From: Atkinsonella hypoxylon
Taxonomy: Eukaryota > Ascomycota > Sordariomycetes > Hypocreales > Clavicipitaceae
Direction of reading: 5' to 3'
Length of the DNA stretch: 64,000 nucleotides
Assembly (NCBI GenBank): GCA_000729835.1
Contig: JFHB01000072.1
Location: forward strand, 1 to 64,000
The notes under the pieces: model-generated
Told to the model about the DNA's origin: nothing
What the model saw: only the letters and a program-made list of their open reading frames with translations
Databases searched by the model: none
Translations under genes and position numbers: made by a program
In this document: piece by piece, positions 22,379 through 34,456 of the stretch
Position numbering within the stretch: position 1 is the stretch's first letter
Layout of the letters: each line of letters begins with the position of its first letter

Positions 22379-23607
22379 CTATAGAACCGCCTTCCTGTCA
22401 TCCTGAACGACAACAACAGGAGGTAGACAAAAGATGAAGAATAAAAAACACTTCCCCCTCCACCGGCCCCTCCACCGGCCCCTCCATCTCTCCCTATCCA
22501 TATCCCTATCTCTATCCCTATCCCTATCCCCATCACTCAGCTCCGCAGGATAAACCACGCCGTACACAACCATGGTGCCAAACATGAGCGTCCCATCAAA
22601 CACATACAACGTCCACTCGTGTCTCAAAAGATAGCCATTCTTCCCCATCATATACTCAATCACTCTGAAAACAGATCGCACCGTGATCAACGCACTCGTG
22701 GCATGAAGCATCATCATCCTCCTCCGCCACTTGCAGGCCGGGTCCAGGATCGCCTCCGAAGGCCGACTGCTCATCCGCCTATGAAACACCATGACCGTCA
22801 CGGCAAACAGTCCGATTATGATAATCTGCACAAATAAGCCCCCGATAATGATATTCTCCCCCGTCTTCTTGTTCAAGTTCTTAGCCGCCATCAGACCTGC
22901 GCCCGAGGACTGCAGTGCAAAGGACAGAACATCCCCGGTGACAAACGCCTTGGTCAACCACCGTACGGGCACGAGGGAGTGCCGCTCGCCGTGCATGCTG
23001 CCCATCACCCTCCCCAACGTCATGTAGATGGATGCGGCGAAGAGGGCGGGCGCGATGAGGAGGACGACGGCTTGCGTTATGTACGGGCCCAGTTGCTCGG
23101 TTCGGTCGTGCGATAAGGCCCGCGCTATGTACCCTAGGAATTCAACTATTTCATGCCCCGAATGAAAAAGCAGAATCTGGTTAGAATATTTTGCACAGCT
23201 TTTTTTTTTTTTTTTTTTTTCCCTCTCATTTTATATGGTGATGTCATTATCAAGTGAAGGGGTAGGGAAACAATAACATTAAGAAGACAGAGAAAGAGGG
23301 AGAGAGAGAGAGAGTGTGTGTGTGCTTGTGTTTGTGTTGTGTAAGACGAAAAAAACCTAAAAACCTAAATAACTTAAAGTAATAATGGGTGCAACCCCGA
23401 GAATAAACGCGGAGCAAAAGAAAACTTACACACGCCACCCAGCATAAACGGGATGCTGAACCACGTCCTTGTGCTGATCATCTTCCAGCATACAAATCCC
23501 GTCGACGCAACGAATAAAACGATGAAAATGACGGCCGCGATCGTGGAAGGAACGTAGTCCCAGAGGTAGTAGCTCCCAAGATACGGCTTCAATTGCGGTT
23601 CAGCCAT
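22379..23607 (-). CDS. RTA1-family multi-pass membrane protein (lipid-translocating exporter-like)
   Basis: RTA1/RSB1-family integral membrane protein. Family members give resistance to 7-aminocholesterol or export sphingoid bases at the plasma membrane; the substrate here is unknown. Model: exon 1 23607-23430, intron of 284 nt, exon 2 23145-22379, 314 aa. The junction reads GGV-F-EFLGYIARALSHD, the family signature. About seven hydrophobic segments are visible, with the conserved APALFAASIYMTLGR and GLFVQIIIIGLFA segments. The C-terminal tail is odd: a run of Asp-Arg pairs and WRGR units encoded by (GGGATA)n and a 12-mer repeat, then a hydrophobic end. Low-copy repeat expansion probably built this tail. 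The intron carries a T22 tract and GA/GT microsatellites. Confidence 0.88.
22440..22530. repeat. (CCCTAT)n and 12-mer repeats in RTA1-like 3' end
   Basis: About 2.5 copies of a CCACCGGCCCCT-type 12-mer are followed by several CCCTAT/CTCTAT hexamers. All are read as C-terminal coding sequence (Arg-Asp and Trp-Arg-Gly-Arg units) on the minus strand. The unit differs from the usual fungal telomere CCCTAA. Confidence 0.8.
23199..23325. repeat. T22 tract and GA/GT microsatellite inside RTA1-like intron
   Basis: A run of about 22 T is followed about 75 bp later by (GA)n(GT)n. Both are within the intron and may explain its unusual length of 284 nt. Confidence 0.85.
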
Positions 23608-25464
23608 GATGCGCAAATAGGGGGATAACCGAATCGATTATGCCGGTGTAAGTGCGAGGAAAGAGAATAAAAGAAATCCAAAAAAAAAAAAGAGAGGAGA
23701 GAATATATACGGGAAAACACGGGAAAACGCGAATGCCCCCTCTCTCACCCCCAGCCAACCTGTTGCCTCCTCCAATTGGCCTCCATCCAAGGTTTCTATA
23801 GAACAAATTCCCCTGCTTTTTTTTTTTTGGCCCATGTGAGGTTAAAAGCTACGCTTCTTTTGTGGCCCCCCCTCTATATCCGCGTGTTTAGGCTTTGCCG
23901 CGCTTGCAGATTGCCCGTTTGGGAAAGCGCAGGTACCCACTTACACGCGTATGCCGAGCGGAGCCTTATTGCTAATTCGCGCAGCAGACCCCATTACCCA
24001 CCCCGTTTCGGACTAAGTGCAGTTGGTCTTTTTCAGCGCCCCCTAACTAACGGTTTTCTACGCGGAGTACAAGGCCAGGTAAAAAAAAAAAAATTAAAAA
24101 AAATTGAAAAAAAAAAAATCTTTCAACGGAATTGTTATCTCGGTAATGTGGGCAAACATAGGTGAGATTAATCCCGTGTCAAAACCGAACTTGTCGTCTT
24201 CGCGCACTACATTGTGTCTCCCTTGCTTTCATATGGAAAAAAAAAAAAAAGCTACTTTGTGCCCCTGCCCCTGTGTTCAATGTATCTTTCTTAAACCTGG
24301 TACGTTTTTGGGAAAAGAAAATCCCTGTTCATACTTGTTGATTATACTGCTTGCTTGCAGAGGTGGGAGTGAACACTTTTTTTTTTTTCCCTTTTTTTCC
24401 CTTTTTTCGGTCTATTTTAAGAAGGACGTGTGGTGCGACGTAGCGGCCCGGTACGGTAAACTTATCTCATGCACCTTGCACTGCATAATATCGCCTTGAA
24501 ACTTTGCCGCAGTTTTCGTGGGATCAGACTCTATGGCATACCAGTGACCACTTTAGCGCGTCATTTACATACAGATGGATAGTTAGTCATTCGGCCCAAT
24601 GAAATCCATTTGCTTTTACATACGATGCGTGCGCAGCAGAAGTGCCGTTTCCTTCTTGCACCCATGGGCTGCCGGCTACTCGTGCCACGCTCCACTTATA
24701 TTGGCTCTCGGAAACCTCGCACCAGACAGACAATTTAACCTGTTTAACGCATTAAACAGTGAATTTCGCTGTAACTAACGTCCAAGCTATAAATCCCGGT
24801 ACTGACAACTATATTATCACAGCTCTTAATTATTATAGTTTTAATCCAACAGCTAAATCAACTGTTGATTCACCCGCTACGAGATCACGTCCGGTCTGTA
24901 ACAGCTCTAATTTATTACATTTAAGATGTACGTACCCTTTAAGTTTTCCAAAGAATAGAGGTATAAACCTTTGGTTTGGCTTTAACCCCTTTTGTTAGAA
25001 TCCCTTCCAGTTTAAAATATTTTTCTACCTTTAATTCTACTTCAGAATTAATTATCCTGGCATTTGACCTGGTTTAATAGATGAAGGTTTATTTCGTATA
25101 ATACTGCTACCGGTTTAGCATTTTGCTGGGGGGCTAGCAACAGGTTCCTCGGTGTGTGAGATGGGCAGTAGAGAGCTTTGCCTTGTTGCTTTCCCGTATC
25201 CGCGAGGTTCTCCGTCGGCAGGGTTCTGGACGACTTGACACGGTGGGGTTTCCCTTCGAATATACCATGTACCTGAGAGAATGCCTGCGTGGCTTAACAT
25301 GGGTAGTTCCCGTTAGCTTCAAGGGAATACGGTGTCTGCATAATCAGACTGCCTTCATGTTGTGCCAAGACCGGGAAACACAATGGAAGATGCTGGGCGG
25401 CGACGATAACTACAGACACTGTCAATAGAAACCACGACTTAGGAGGGTATACTATCATCAATCA
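23608..25464. other. Gene-free region with AT-rich relic
   Basis: No intact gene. It contains the RTA1-like promoter, A/T homopolymers (about 24079-24120, 24238-24250, 24378-24410) and an AT-rich, stop-riddled segment at about 24740-25076. The block 25130-25464 is of normal composition but shows no gene. Confidence 0.5.
24740..25076 (-). pseudogene. Possible decayed repeat relic
   Basis: On the minus strand one frame stays open for about 43 codons (25073-24945), then meets seven stops, all TAA or TGA, before the frame ends near 24740. Composition is far more AT-rich than the neighbours. TAA and TGA are what C-to-T change makes of CAA and CGA, so repeat-induced point mutation of a former element is plausible. 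No protein family is recognised. Confidence 0.25.
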
Positions 25465-27493
25465 CTAGTCATCGAAGCCATGGAACTCATCATCCTGGGC
25501 CGCAGCCCCTTTACCCAGATTCTGCTCCCGTACCTGCCGAATCAGCTCATCCAGCTTCATCTTCTCCAGCTTCTGCTCCTCCGTCATGTTGGAATTCCTC
25601 TCCGCCTCTCTCTTCTTGTGCCTCTTCTCGCGCCTCTCCAAGCGTTGCTCCTCCTGCCCGTGCTTGTTGCTCCACGGCTCATTCTTCCTCTTGCGCGTCC
25701 TGTCAGCCTTCCTCTTCCCCTCTACTTCCCCATTCCGCTCCGCCTCGATGGCCTCCAACCTGGCCTTTTCTCGTGCCTTGTCCTTGTATGCAAATGTGTC
25801 CCAGTCCATCTCGATGCCGAGCGTCTTGTCGCCCTTCCAATTCTTGAGTTCCGGCATGCGCGGCATGCGAAGCAGGCCCCATGCGTTAGCCAGATCCGCC
25901 CAGTCGAGTTCGGCGACACGAAATATAGCCGTTGCTTGGTGAGCACTGTAGCTTCGAACCCAACTAACGAATGCCTTTTGCGCCTTGTCGTAAATTGCTC
26001 GATCGGTCTTGGCTAGCTTTCGTATCTTTTCCGTCGCAGCGGCAGCAGCCTCCTCAGATATCGTGATTTGCGGCCGCTCTAATAGCGAAATGGGCGTTTT
26101 GCGGATTTCCAGGAACCGCACATAGTCCTCCTCCCGCCCCGGGTGAAGCATCACCACGGCCAGGCCTTTTCTGCCAGCGCGGCCGGCTCTGCCACTGCGA
26201 TGGATGAAGACCTTTGCATCTGATGGTGCATCTATTTGCACTACCACGTCGACTTGTGGGATGTCAAGGCCGCGAGCGGCCAAATCTGTCGTAACGAGTA
26301 CGGTGGGCGATACTGAGCTCAAGAATTTGGCAAAGTTCTTTTCTCGTACTTTCGCAGGATGCTTGCCATGAAGTGGAACGAAGGAAAAACCAGCAGGCAG
26401 CATTCCCGGGAGCACATGCTGGAAGTAATCCACTGACGCACAAGTTGATAAAAAAACAATCGTTCGCTGAGGTGTGATGGGTAGCTTTTCGAGCAATTGA
26501 GCCAGTGCCGGCAGTTTCTGTGTTGCCGGCTTGACCAAGTAGGTCATTTTTAAACTGGCCGGCGTTTTTCGGTCTTCCAATATACCGCCATCCTTCATCT
26601 TGACTCGAACCTCGATCTTGACTGGATTCCGTAGTCCCACGCGGATAATCTCGCTCACGGCCTCGCTCACGCTAGCGCTGAACAGACCGGTACGCCTCTG
26701 CTTCGGTAATTGTGAAATAATACCTTGTAAATCCTGCTTGAACCCCAAATCCAACAGCCTGTCTGCTTCGTCTAGCACAAGCATTTCAAATGAGGACTGC
26801 GGACAATGAACGTGCGGTGACGACAACAGTTCTACTAGCCTTCCGGGAGATGATATCAAAACATTCGGGCTATGACGCATGAAGAAGCTGAGGTCATGTG
26901 CCGTAGTGGTTGTGCCGCCGACAAGCAGCTGCGGCACAATGACCGGCGCCGTTGTAGAAGGTCTTTTCTCGTCATCCTTGAGGTATGGTAGGATTTCGGC
27001 GGACGGGGCATGGAATTCTATCAATGACAAGAGCACGGCGTGTATTTGTGCAGCAAGTTCCCTCGTAGGTGAGACGATGATGGCGGCGACGTGGTGTTTC
27101 TTGGTGGGTTCCTCGAGGCGCAGTATTCTTTGGACTATCGGTAGTAAAAAGGCCATCGTTTTACCACTGCCAGTGACGGCCTGCAAAGGAAGGGAATATT
27201 AGTATTAATTGTCTCGTGGCCGTTCTGTAAGAAAGAGAAAAGATCAATAGGTAAGTGATAGTACAACGATTGCGGCTGTGGCTTTGGTTGTGCAAGTGCA
27301 ATGGCAATGCCAATCTTACCTCGACGACCACATCTTTATTACCCATGAAATGCGGCAGAGTGGCGGCTTGGACAGGCGTCATTTGCGGAAAGCCCATCGC
27401 TTGAACGGCGTCCAAGATCCATTGCGCCAGTGGGGGAGTGAGAGCATCCCAGGACCTGGAATTCCTCTTCGAGGCAGCCTTTTCAGGCGCCAT
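25465..27493 (-). CDS. SPB4: Spb4, DEAD-box rRNA helicase
   Basis: ATP-dependent RNA helicase needed for late pre-60S assembly (25S/27SB rRNA maturation) in the nucleolus. Model: exon 1 27493-27320, intron of 139 nt, exon 2 27180-25465, 629 aa (yeast 606). Motifs: Q motif TPVQAATLP in exon 1, AVTGSGKT at residues 59-66, PTRELAAQ, DEAD at about 195-198, a motif III that reads FSAS rather than SAT, and HRSGRAGRAGR. The C-terminus is Lys/Glu/Arg-rich coiled coil, typical of Spb4. The exon junction falls inside motif I (VVE-AVTGSGKT). It is head-to-head with DGK1. Confidence 0.95.
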
Positions 27494-28603
27494 TGTGTGT
27501 ATGTGCTTGTGCAATTCTGGACAAGACGAACGCTTTGAGAAGGCGTCGCGGAACAAAAAAGTTGGCGCTGTCGCCAAAGATCTGATCTTATCACCACGTG
27601 ACGTGGGATGGAACATGCGGAACAATCAATCTGTGGAACTCCCCCGCTCCCCTTCTCTGTCAATGGTCGGTCGTTCGGAGAGCCTGTCGTGGTGAACCGC
27701 TCAGTAGATTAATAAGACTTGCCAGATGACGTTTAGTTACGGCCAATGAGCATGAGCAAACTACGTAGTATATTCACATCGCGATTAGAGACCTTGAGTT
27801 AGACCACTTGACGCTATTCTCCAGTAGACGCTGCGGCCTCCCTGAAAAGGTGCTCGGTAAGATTGACCTCCACCAGACACAGTGAGCCAGCGGCGGGGCA
27901 ATAACCAGTTAGGTGTCGAATCAAAAACGTGGGTGAGCAGGCAGGGACCGCCCCATTATTCATCGTTAACCTCAAATAAGAGCAGGGCACAGCCTAGGGC
28001 ACGGGCAGGCAATCTTCGCCCAGAAGCCTGCCTCTTCGTCCGCCTCTTTCCCAGCTGAAACCAAAAAAAAAGGAAAAAAAAAATTAAAAAAAAAGTGTGC
28101 GGCCTATACACCGCGTAATCTCACGACAACCTTCTCTTTATAAAGTTTCTGTCAGCTCCCCCTCCTCTTCCTCCTCCTCCTCTCCCTTCTCTCCCCCTGG
28201 TTTCCAGCAGTCTTCATGCGCGCAACGTGCTGCCCTAGCCGTCGCCCTACCTTGGAGTTCTCTTCGTTTATTGCGTCATGCAGTGGGGGCTATCGCCTCT
28301 GCTGTGTTGTTGAACATCGCCATCCTGGATTCGACAGAGTCGGTGGCCTTTCTACACAGATACCCGACCCTATATAGACCCTTCTTCGCCTTCGACGCCA
28401 GCAAAGATACGCAAACTACGGCGCGTCGCTCGCGCCGGGATAAACACTTCGATTCTCCTCTCCGCTCCTCCGCAACCTCGTTGTCGTCGTCGACCACCGC
28501 TTCGATTGACGATCTGCCTCTTTGGCCGTCCTCGTTCGCCTCGCTTTGTCGCCCTTGCGTCGGTACGCTTCACTGCTCTGCACTCCCTCCTGTATCGCTC
28601 ATC
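27494..28603. promoter_or_regulatory. SPB4/DGK1 divergent intergenic region
   Basis: Bidirectional promoter space. A palindromic CACGTG (E-box) lies at 27595-27600, 102 bp upstream of the SPB4 ATG and next to ACGTGG. An A-rich tract is near 28062-28095. From 28097 an open frame runs in phase into DGK1 and may be leader or an N-terminal extension. Confidence 0.4.
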
Positions 28604-29785
28604 ATGCCCCTACGCCGCAAATCGTCCGCCGTCCCCGAGACGCCCCGGGTCATATCTCCGAGCCCAGCACCATCTGAGCGTGAGGCAGATTATACTGCAC
28701 CTACAACGCGATCCGCGGCGAGGAAGAGAATGACTTCCTCGCAGAAGTCTCCAAAAGAAGAACCGCTCGAAGAAGATGTTGATGACGAAGGTCCGGGTCT
28801 GCGAAGGTCGCGTACAAGGAGTAGGTCGCCAATCGGTTCAAAAAAGCTAGCTCGCATGACACCTAGCAACTCCAACCCGGCGACAAAATCGGCGGCATTG
28901 AAACAACTCAATACCAACCAGATGAGCACGAACGACAATCTAGTTACGCAAAACGGCCACCTTGCTCCTCCACAGCCTTCAGGCTGGTCATGGCGCGATT
29001 TCAGTAGAAGTCCCAGCCCCCTCGGCCTCATTCCCATCCATCGACATTGGCGCACCTTTGTTCACAAGCACGAGGTCCCGCGCAAGGTTCTGCATGTGTC
29101 CATTGGGTTTTTCGTGGTATGGCTTTACGCGACAGGCACGCGGACGGAATCCGTGCCGCCGTATCTCATGGCCGGCCTAATACCCATCGCAACAACCGAC
29201 TTCCTGCGACATCGATATGCCGCGGTGAACAGGCTGTACGTCCGTCTTCTCGGCGCATTGATGCGTGAAAGCGAGTACAACGGATATAACGGCACCATTT
29301 TCTATCTTCTTGGGGCCTGGGCTGTTTTGTATTTCTTCCCCAAAGACGTTGGTGTCGTGAGCGTTCTTCTTCTTAGTTGGTGCGACACAGCCGCCAGCAC
29401 CTTCGGTCGCCTCTGGGGAAGATATACACCGCGACTTCGCCGTGGCAAATCCTTGGCTGGTTCGCTCGCAGCTTTCCTGGTTGGCGTTGCAACATCATTT
29501 TTCTGGTACGGATGGCTCGTCCCCACGGTTGGCCCAATGCCTGGTGATGAGGACTTCATGTTCAAGGGCACTCTATCATTGCCATCTGCCGTAACAAGTA
29601 CCCTGGGTGTGTCTCAAAGTAGTGCCACCATGTCAGGAACATTGGCTCTTACCGTTTTCAGTCTTTGGAATGGCTTCGCTGCCTCGGCTAGTGAAGTTGT
29701 TGACGTCTTTGGCTGGGACGACAATTTGACCATCCCTATTCTTAGCGGTGTCGGCATTTGGGGCTTTCTCAAACTCTTCGGTTAA
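28604..29785 (+). CDS. DGK1: CTP-dependent diacylglycerol kinase (Dgk1-like)
   Basis: ER/nuclear-membrane diacylglycerol kinase that uses CTP to make phosphatidate, opposing the Pah1 phosphatase and controlling nuclear-envelope growth in yeast. Single exon, 393 aa from the ATG at 28604 (MPLRRKSSAVPETP). The first ~130 residues are disordered, Ser/Arg/Pro-rich with basic and acidic runs. A CTP-transferase-type membrane domain follows, starting VPRKVLHVSIGFFVVWLY and including ESEYNGYNG, LLLSWCDTAASTFGRLWGR and RRGKSLAGSLAAF, with several hydrophobic helices to the C-terminus. The frame is open back to an in-phase ATG at 28097, which would add 169 Ser-rich and partly hydrophobic residues. I prefer 28604 because the family normally starts near there. 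Confidence 0.88.
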   Translation: MPLRRKSSAVPETPRVISPSPAPSEREADYTAPTTRSAARKRMTSSQKSPKEEPLEEDVDDEGPGLRRSRTRSRSPIGSKKLARMTPSNSNPATKSAALKQLNTNQMSTNDNLVTQNGHLAPPQPSGWSWRDFSRSPSPLGLIPIHRHWRTFVHKHEVPRKVLHVSIGFFVVWLYATGTRTESVPPYLMAGLIPIATTDFLRHRYAAVNRLYVRLLGALMRESEYNGYNGTIFYLLGAWAVLYFFPKDVGVVSVLLLSWCDTAASTFGRLWGRYTPRLRRGKSLAGSLAAFLVGVATSFFWYGWLVPTVGPMPGDEDFMFKGTLSLPSAVTSTLGVSQSSATMSGTLALTVFSLWNGFAASASEVVDVFGWDDNLTIPILSGVGIWGFLKLFG

Positions 29786-32700
29786 TCCTCATCTTTGTCG
29801 AACGAAAAATTCTCCAGCTTCTCCGTATATGCTATTCGGTATCGATATCACCTCTCCACTTTTACTTGAATTGTATCTCATGTTCTCTCGGAGAGCATGG
29901 GTATGTAGCAGGCAGGTATTCAGAAAATTCTTTACAGCTAATTGTTGGCAACGGGGTGACCAATTTTGTCTGGCCAAAAGGACATGGACTCTCAGAACCT
30001 GTCGACAATGAGTGAGGAGGGGGGGGGGGGGTGGTAAACACCTAGAATGGGTCTCGGACCTTTCTTGCTCATGTCGCATTAAATACTGCTACAATTACGG
30101 AGTACCCGATAATTACAAAGTATACCCATGACCCACAAAGACAAGTGTTGGAGTTTCCACAATCTGTCGTCAGAAGTCGCCATTGACGGGCTCTGTACTT
30201 TCAATATCACCGGAACAGTCTCTGAAGGTATATTGAGACGAAAGATTCAATGCATTGCTGACTGCAGAAATGGCGTGCAGGTTGCCGTCTTACCAAAACC
30301 TGAAACTGCAAGCATGCACAACGACTGATAGGTGTATATAGATATACATTATCCCTATTCATGCCTCACATTATCAGTATTGGGGTTCGATACAGTTGGG
30401 TGACCTTATGGGCTCTCGGGACAAGCAACCCACGGTTTGCCACCTCTTCTGCTGAGAAATACAGATACTCCAAACAGTAGGAACCGGAACCGGGTATCTA
30501 CCTAGGTGTCTAGAAAATACCGCTTCCGTTCGGTCTTGCGTGGAGACGATTTATGGAACTGCATGCCAAAAGCATGCTGTGGTTGGCCGAGGTTATGTCA
30601 AGTAGCGGTAAGCTAGCGTCATAAGTACGGCCACCAAGATGTACACGCCGTTGCGTCGAGACAGTATTGGCAAATGTCACCTAGAAATATATCCTGACAT
30701 GGTATGACAAGGTCAAAGTCAACTCACGCTAATACTTGATTTGCTTCGTGCAAGTTCCATGTCCGGACAGACCACGTAAAGATGCCCTTTGTATTTGCCT
30801 CCTCCCAGACAATTGCGATTGTCCTATTAGAATTTGCCCCATCACCAACCTCGTCCAAAAGTTCTTCCCTCCATGTATGAGTTGTCCTCGATGCAGAGAC
30901 GAAGGTGAAAAGCGTGTCTGTCTGCCCACCTTTTTGTGGTGAGATCCGACTCCAAAAGCACGCTGCGTTGTCTTACGGGCTACCGCCCCCAACATGATCA
31001 CATACATGCTGTGTTGAATCCCTGTTCTGAACACCTCGCCCTTGGCGTGGCGTACTGAGCTTTGGGACTCGGTGCTTGGTAACACTGTGAAGACCAAAGC
31101 TATAGTGAGTGCTTGGAGAAACTCTCGGGCCACATGAATTGCTTGCATTTCATGGGTCCGGCCTTCTCAGAACGTTGTTGAATCATGCATTACTGGGTTT
31201 CGCTATCTGAATACAGAACCAAGTCTCGAATTTGAAACCGCTGACCTGTAAACTCTGGTGTTGTACATCCCTGGTGTATAAGGTTGGTCTGAACAGCAGA
31301 AAAATAGCAAAGCAAGAGTCAGCATGCATTATTTCAGCAAGTGGCCTGTTTTTGGCGATGCGCAACCTAATGAACTTTTTGAATATAGTGTTCCTTTGTG
31401 GTGAAGCCTCCAGCGACTGAGGCGGCGCGGCGATATGCATAGTGAGTGGATTAGTTGGGCAGCCAGAGCATGTGGTGTCTGGTCTCTAAGTCACTTACAC
31501 GCCCCTCCATCAATCCCTACCATGTGTTTTCTTAGCTTTAGGTACAGCCGTGGAGTAGGCCCAAAACCCATTACCAATCTTGTATTTTTTATCAAGCATC
31601 TCCACGTATCTGATCTTGGTATGTTTTCCTTGAATCAATCAACATCGTCCTTAGGTAGTGCTGTTTTCCAAAGTAGAAAGTCTCGTTAGACACATGTATT
31701 CATGGAAGGGAGGAGGTGTTTCTCCATCGTTCCCATTGTGGTTCTTGTTCTGCACATGGTGCGAGCGGGGCAGAACACAAACAAGAGGCAAGTCGGACAC
31801 GCCTTTGACCTTGAAATCAGGTCAGCCAATCAGCCATGTAAGAAGTCGCATCATTAGCTCAGCGTCTGCTCCTACACTTATCCGGGATCATCGATTTCAA
31901 ACCAGTAAGAGCGAGATATTCGAAGAATGGAGCACGACAGTGGCAGACGTAGATCGAAGGGCTCTTGCGATATGGCGCCAGACAGGCCCGATGAGCTAAC
32001 TGGTAGTTGATGTCTGGAGTGCGCACATGTCCCAAGAGGCCGAGAAGGTATATTCTGCATCTCGGCGCATCAGCAATCACATGAAATGCCTATTTGGTAG
32101 ACGTTGGTTGTTGAATAAGATTTCGACAAAACAAAGAGGTCAGTTGCGAGCAGTCAGTCTCGAAGTTGGACACGGCTGGAGCGAAGGACGGGAAGGAACC
32201 AGTGGCGCTTCATGGCTATTCCTTCCATGGTTTTTTTTTGTGTTGCATAAGGAAGGAGGTGTGAGCAAATAGATTACTTGAGAGCATCAGCATTAGATAA
32301 ACCGTCTCAGGCCAGACGATTCTGCGGCAACCTTGAGGTATTCTTATCATAGTCATACTCCTCCATCTTTCCATGTTACCTACCTAGGTACCTAAACGAA
32401 GAATATCATTGTGCGCCTAGGTACTCAACACTCGAGGCAAGTCGCTGGACCCGTGACGCCCCACTTCCATACTCGGGGCCTTCATCCAGCTGCAGCGGAT
32501 CGTTGTGGTCGTCATGGTCGTCATGGTCGCACATACATAGGCGCTGCGTAGGCGCAACCGTCTTTCGGGGCATTATGTGGTTGTTATCTTGACAACGCAT
32601 CATCAGTCACCCACAGCTAGGCGGATTCATCCGGATGTGGCTCTGCCCAGTCAGTCGGCTACCCGTGGATGCACATCTGTGTGGCCACTTTTCATTCATC

Positions 32701-34456
32701 CATCGACCATTCCTCGAAGGCCTACTTACAGCCAGGCAATTCTCGGGTCTCCGACCAGGCAAGACTGGTCAACGGGAGCAGTATCCGCCCAGAATCCAGT
32801 GCTGCTTTTACGCAGGACTCGTCTGGCCGCGCTTGTGCCAGCTGGTTCCAGGTGTTCCAGGCGTCCTGCTGTGGGTTGGTGCGACGTGCTGGCGACGCCG
32901 ACGCCGATGCCGATGCCGATGCAGCTCAGCGTCAATCAATCAGTCATGAAATACGCCATTTTCGACGTCGACTCCAGCTACGTCCGGCCACCTGCCCAGT
33001 CCTGCCTTTCTCGATATTGGCTTACGAGTTGTTGTCTGATTCTTATCGACTAGGTACTCAGAGTTATGGGGCACCTTCACCATGTATTTTAAATTAACTT
33101 ACACAAAATCCCCTCCGTGGCCTGGAATTGACCCTGCTTTTTTTACTCAAAGTCAGGCTAGCCACCAAGATCCAAGCAGCGGCTTCCCACGCCACTTCGA
33201 AGCACTATCGCCTCAGGTCCGTTTTGCCATCCGACTTGCGGTGTATCTTTCCCCTCTGCTCCTCTACCTATTTTCCCGTCAGGGTTCTTTCCTGCAATAT
33301 GTTGTTAAAGGAGCCCAAATGCTAGCGCAGCCACCTTTTCCGTCGGGCCTGGATATGCAAAGTCCCCTTCCCTTTTTTTTTAAAAAAAAAAAAAAAAGAT
33401 CTCGTCATATCTCTAATTGGTGGCTTTGGTGGGCCGGGTTCTCAATGGCGCTGGCATTTCTTTCGTCCATGCTTCCAACGACATCTGCTGCCCGTCTAGT
33501 CAAGTGTCCACGGAGCACTTTCTGTCCCTTTCTATTTACCTTGGTCGGATTTTTTTCTCGATACACTGTCTCCTTCTTGCCACTGATCCCTGTCAATCAT
33601 TGGCTATTCTGTCCGTCGGCACATGCAACCTGCTACTGAAGTTCGCCTTCTCAAGTGAGGCAAGGTTGCACGCCCCTCGAGGCTCTACGTAACTTACACC
33701 ACAAGCGCACACTTTATCTTCTTCGTTGGCCAATGCTGTTCCTTGCTCACACCCTCCCCTTGGGATGATCCATTCTCATTCTATACTTGCCAGGTTGTTC
33801 TCCTTGGTACGATGTTTGGTCTCTTTATCTCCCACAATGGCAAAGCCTATTATATACTTGGCCATGGACATGTTCGCTCCACCGCCAATGCCTCCATGAT
33901 ATGCCGATGATCCACCTCATGCAAGCCGCCATCATCCTCTAGCTCCAATGTCGTTGATTTGTAGTTACTCGATATCGCATCAAGCGGGATATAAGAATAG
34001 ACAGCACGATTAGATGAATGTCGTGATGTCTGCTTCACTTACAGCATAATGACCAGGGACCCTGTCCTCGAAAAAACTATAAAAGGGGCTGTTGTCTTCA
34101 AAACGGTTCCAACATTTCTTCTTCCTGCTTTATTTTTTTCTTCTCCAGAGATCTACTCGATCAGTGAGATTCTGTACGAGGGACAATCTTCCTCACCCGA
34201 GTCATACCACGTCCCCACCGCGTGTTATACTGTTGCACAACCTTTTACAAGACCAAGCGTCACATGAAGTCCTAAGTTGATTCAACAAGATAAGACTTTC
34301 ATATTGGCTCAACACCACCAATCATTCCAAACAGTCTAAGCAGGAAGACACACTTATAGTCTTGTATATTTCTCACGTGTGTTGCCACACTTTATACTCC
34401 CAAAAAAAAAAAAACCACAAAGTCCAAATCTCCCATCGCGAACCAATCCCCAAATC
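29786..34456. other. Gene-free region, 4.7 kb
   Basis: No coding gene is supported. Scattered small frames on both strands lack domains, splice logic or codon bias. It holds TACCTAGGTA-type words (about 30498, 32378), a G run near 30020-30032, an A/T block at 33368-33397 and CT-rich sequence from about 33700 onward that is probably the KXD1-like promoter. Confidence 0.55.

Noticed and set aside
22490..22530. Internal telomere repeat
   Set aside because: The unit is CCCTAT with variants, not CCCTAA, and it is in frame as coding sequence.
30729..31148. 139-codon minus-strand frame
   Set aside because: No domain or start/splice support; composition like the surrounding non-coding DNA.
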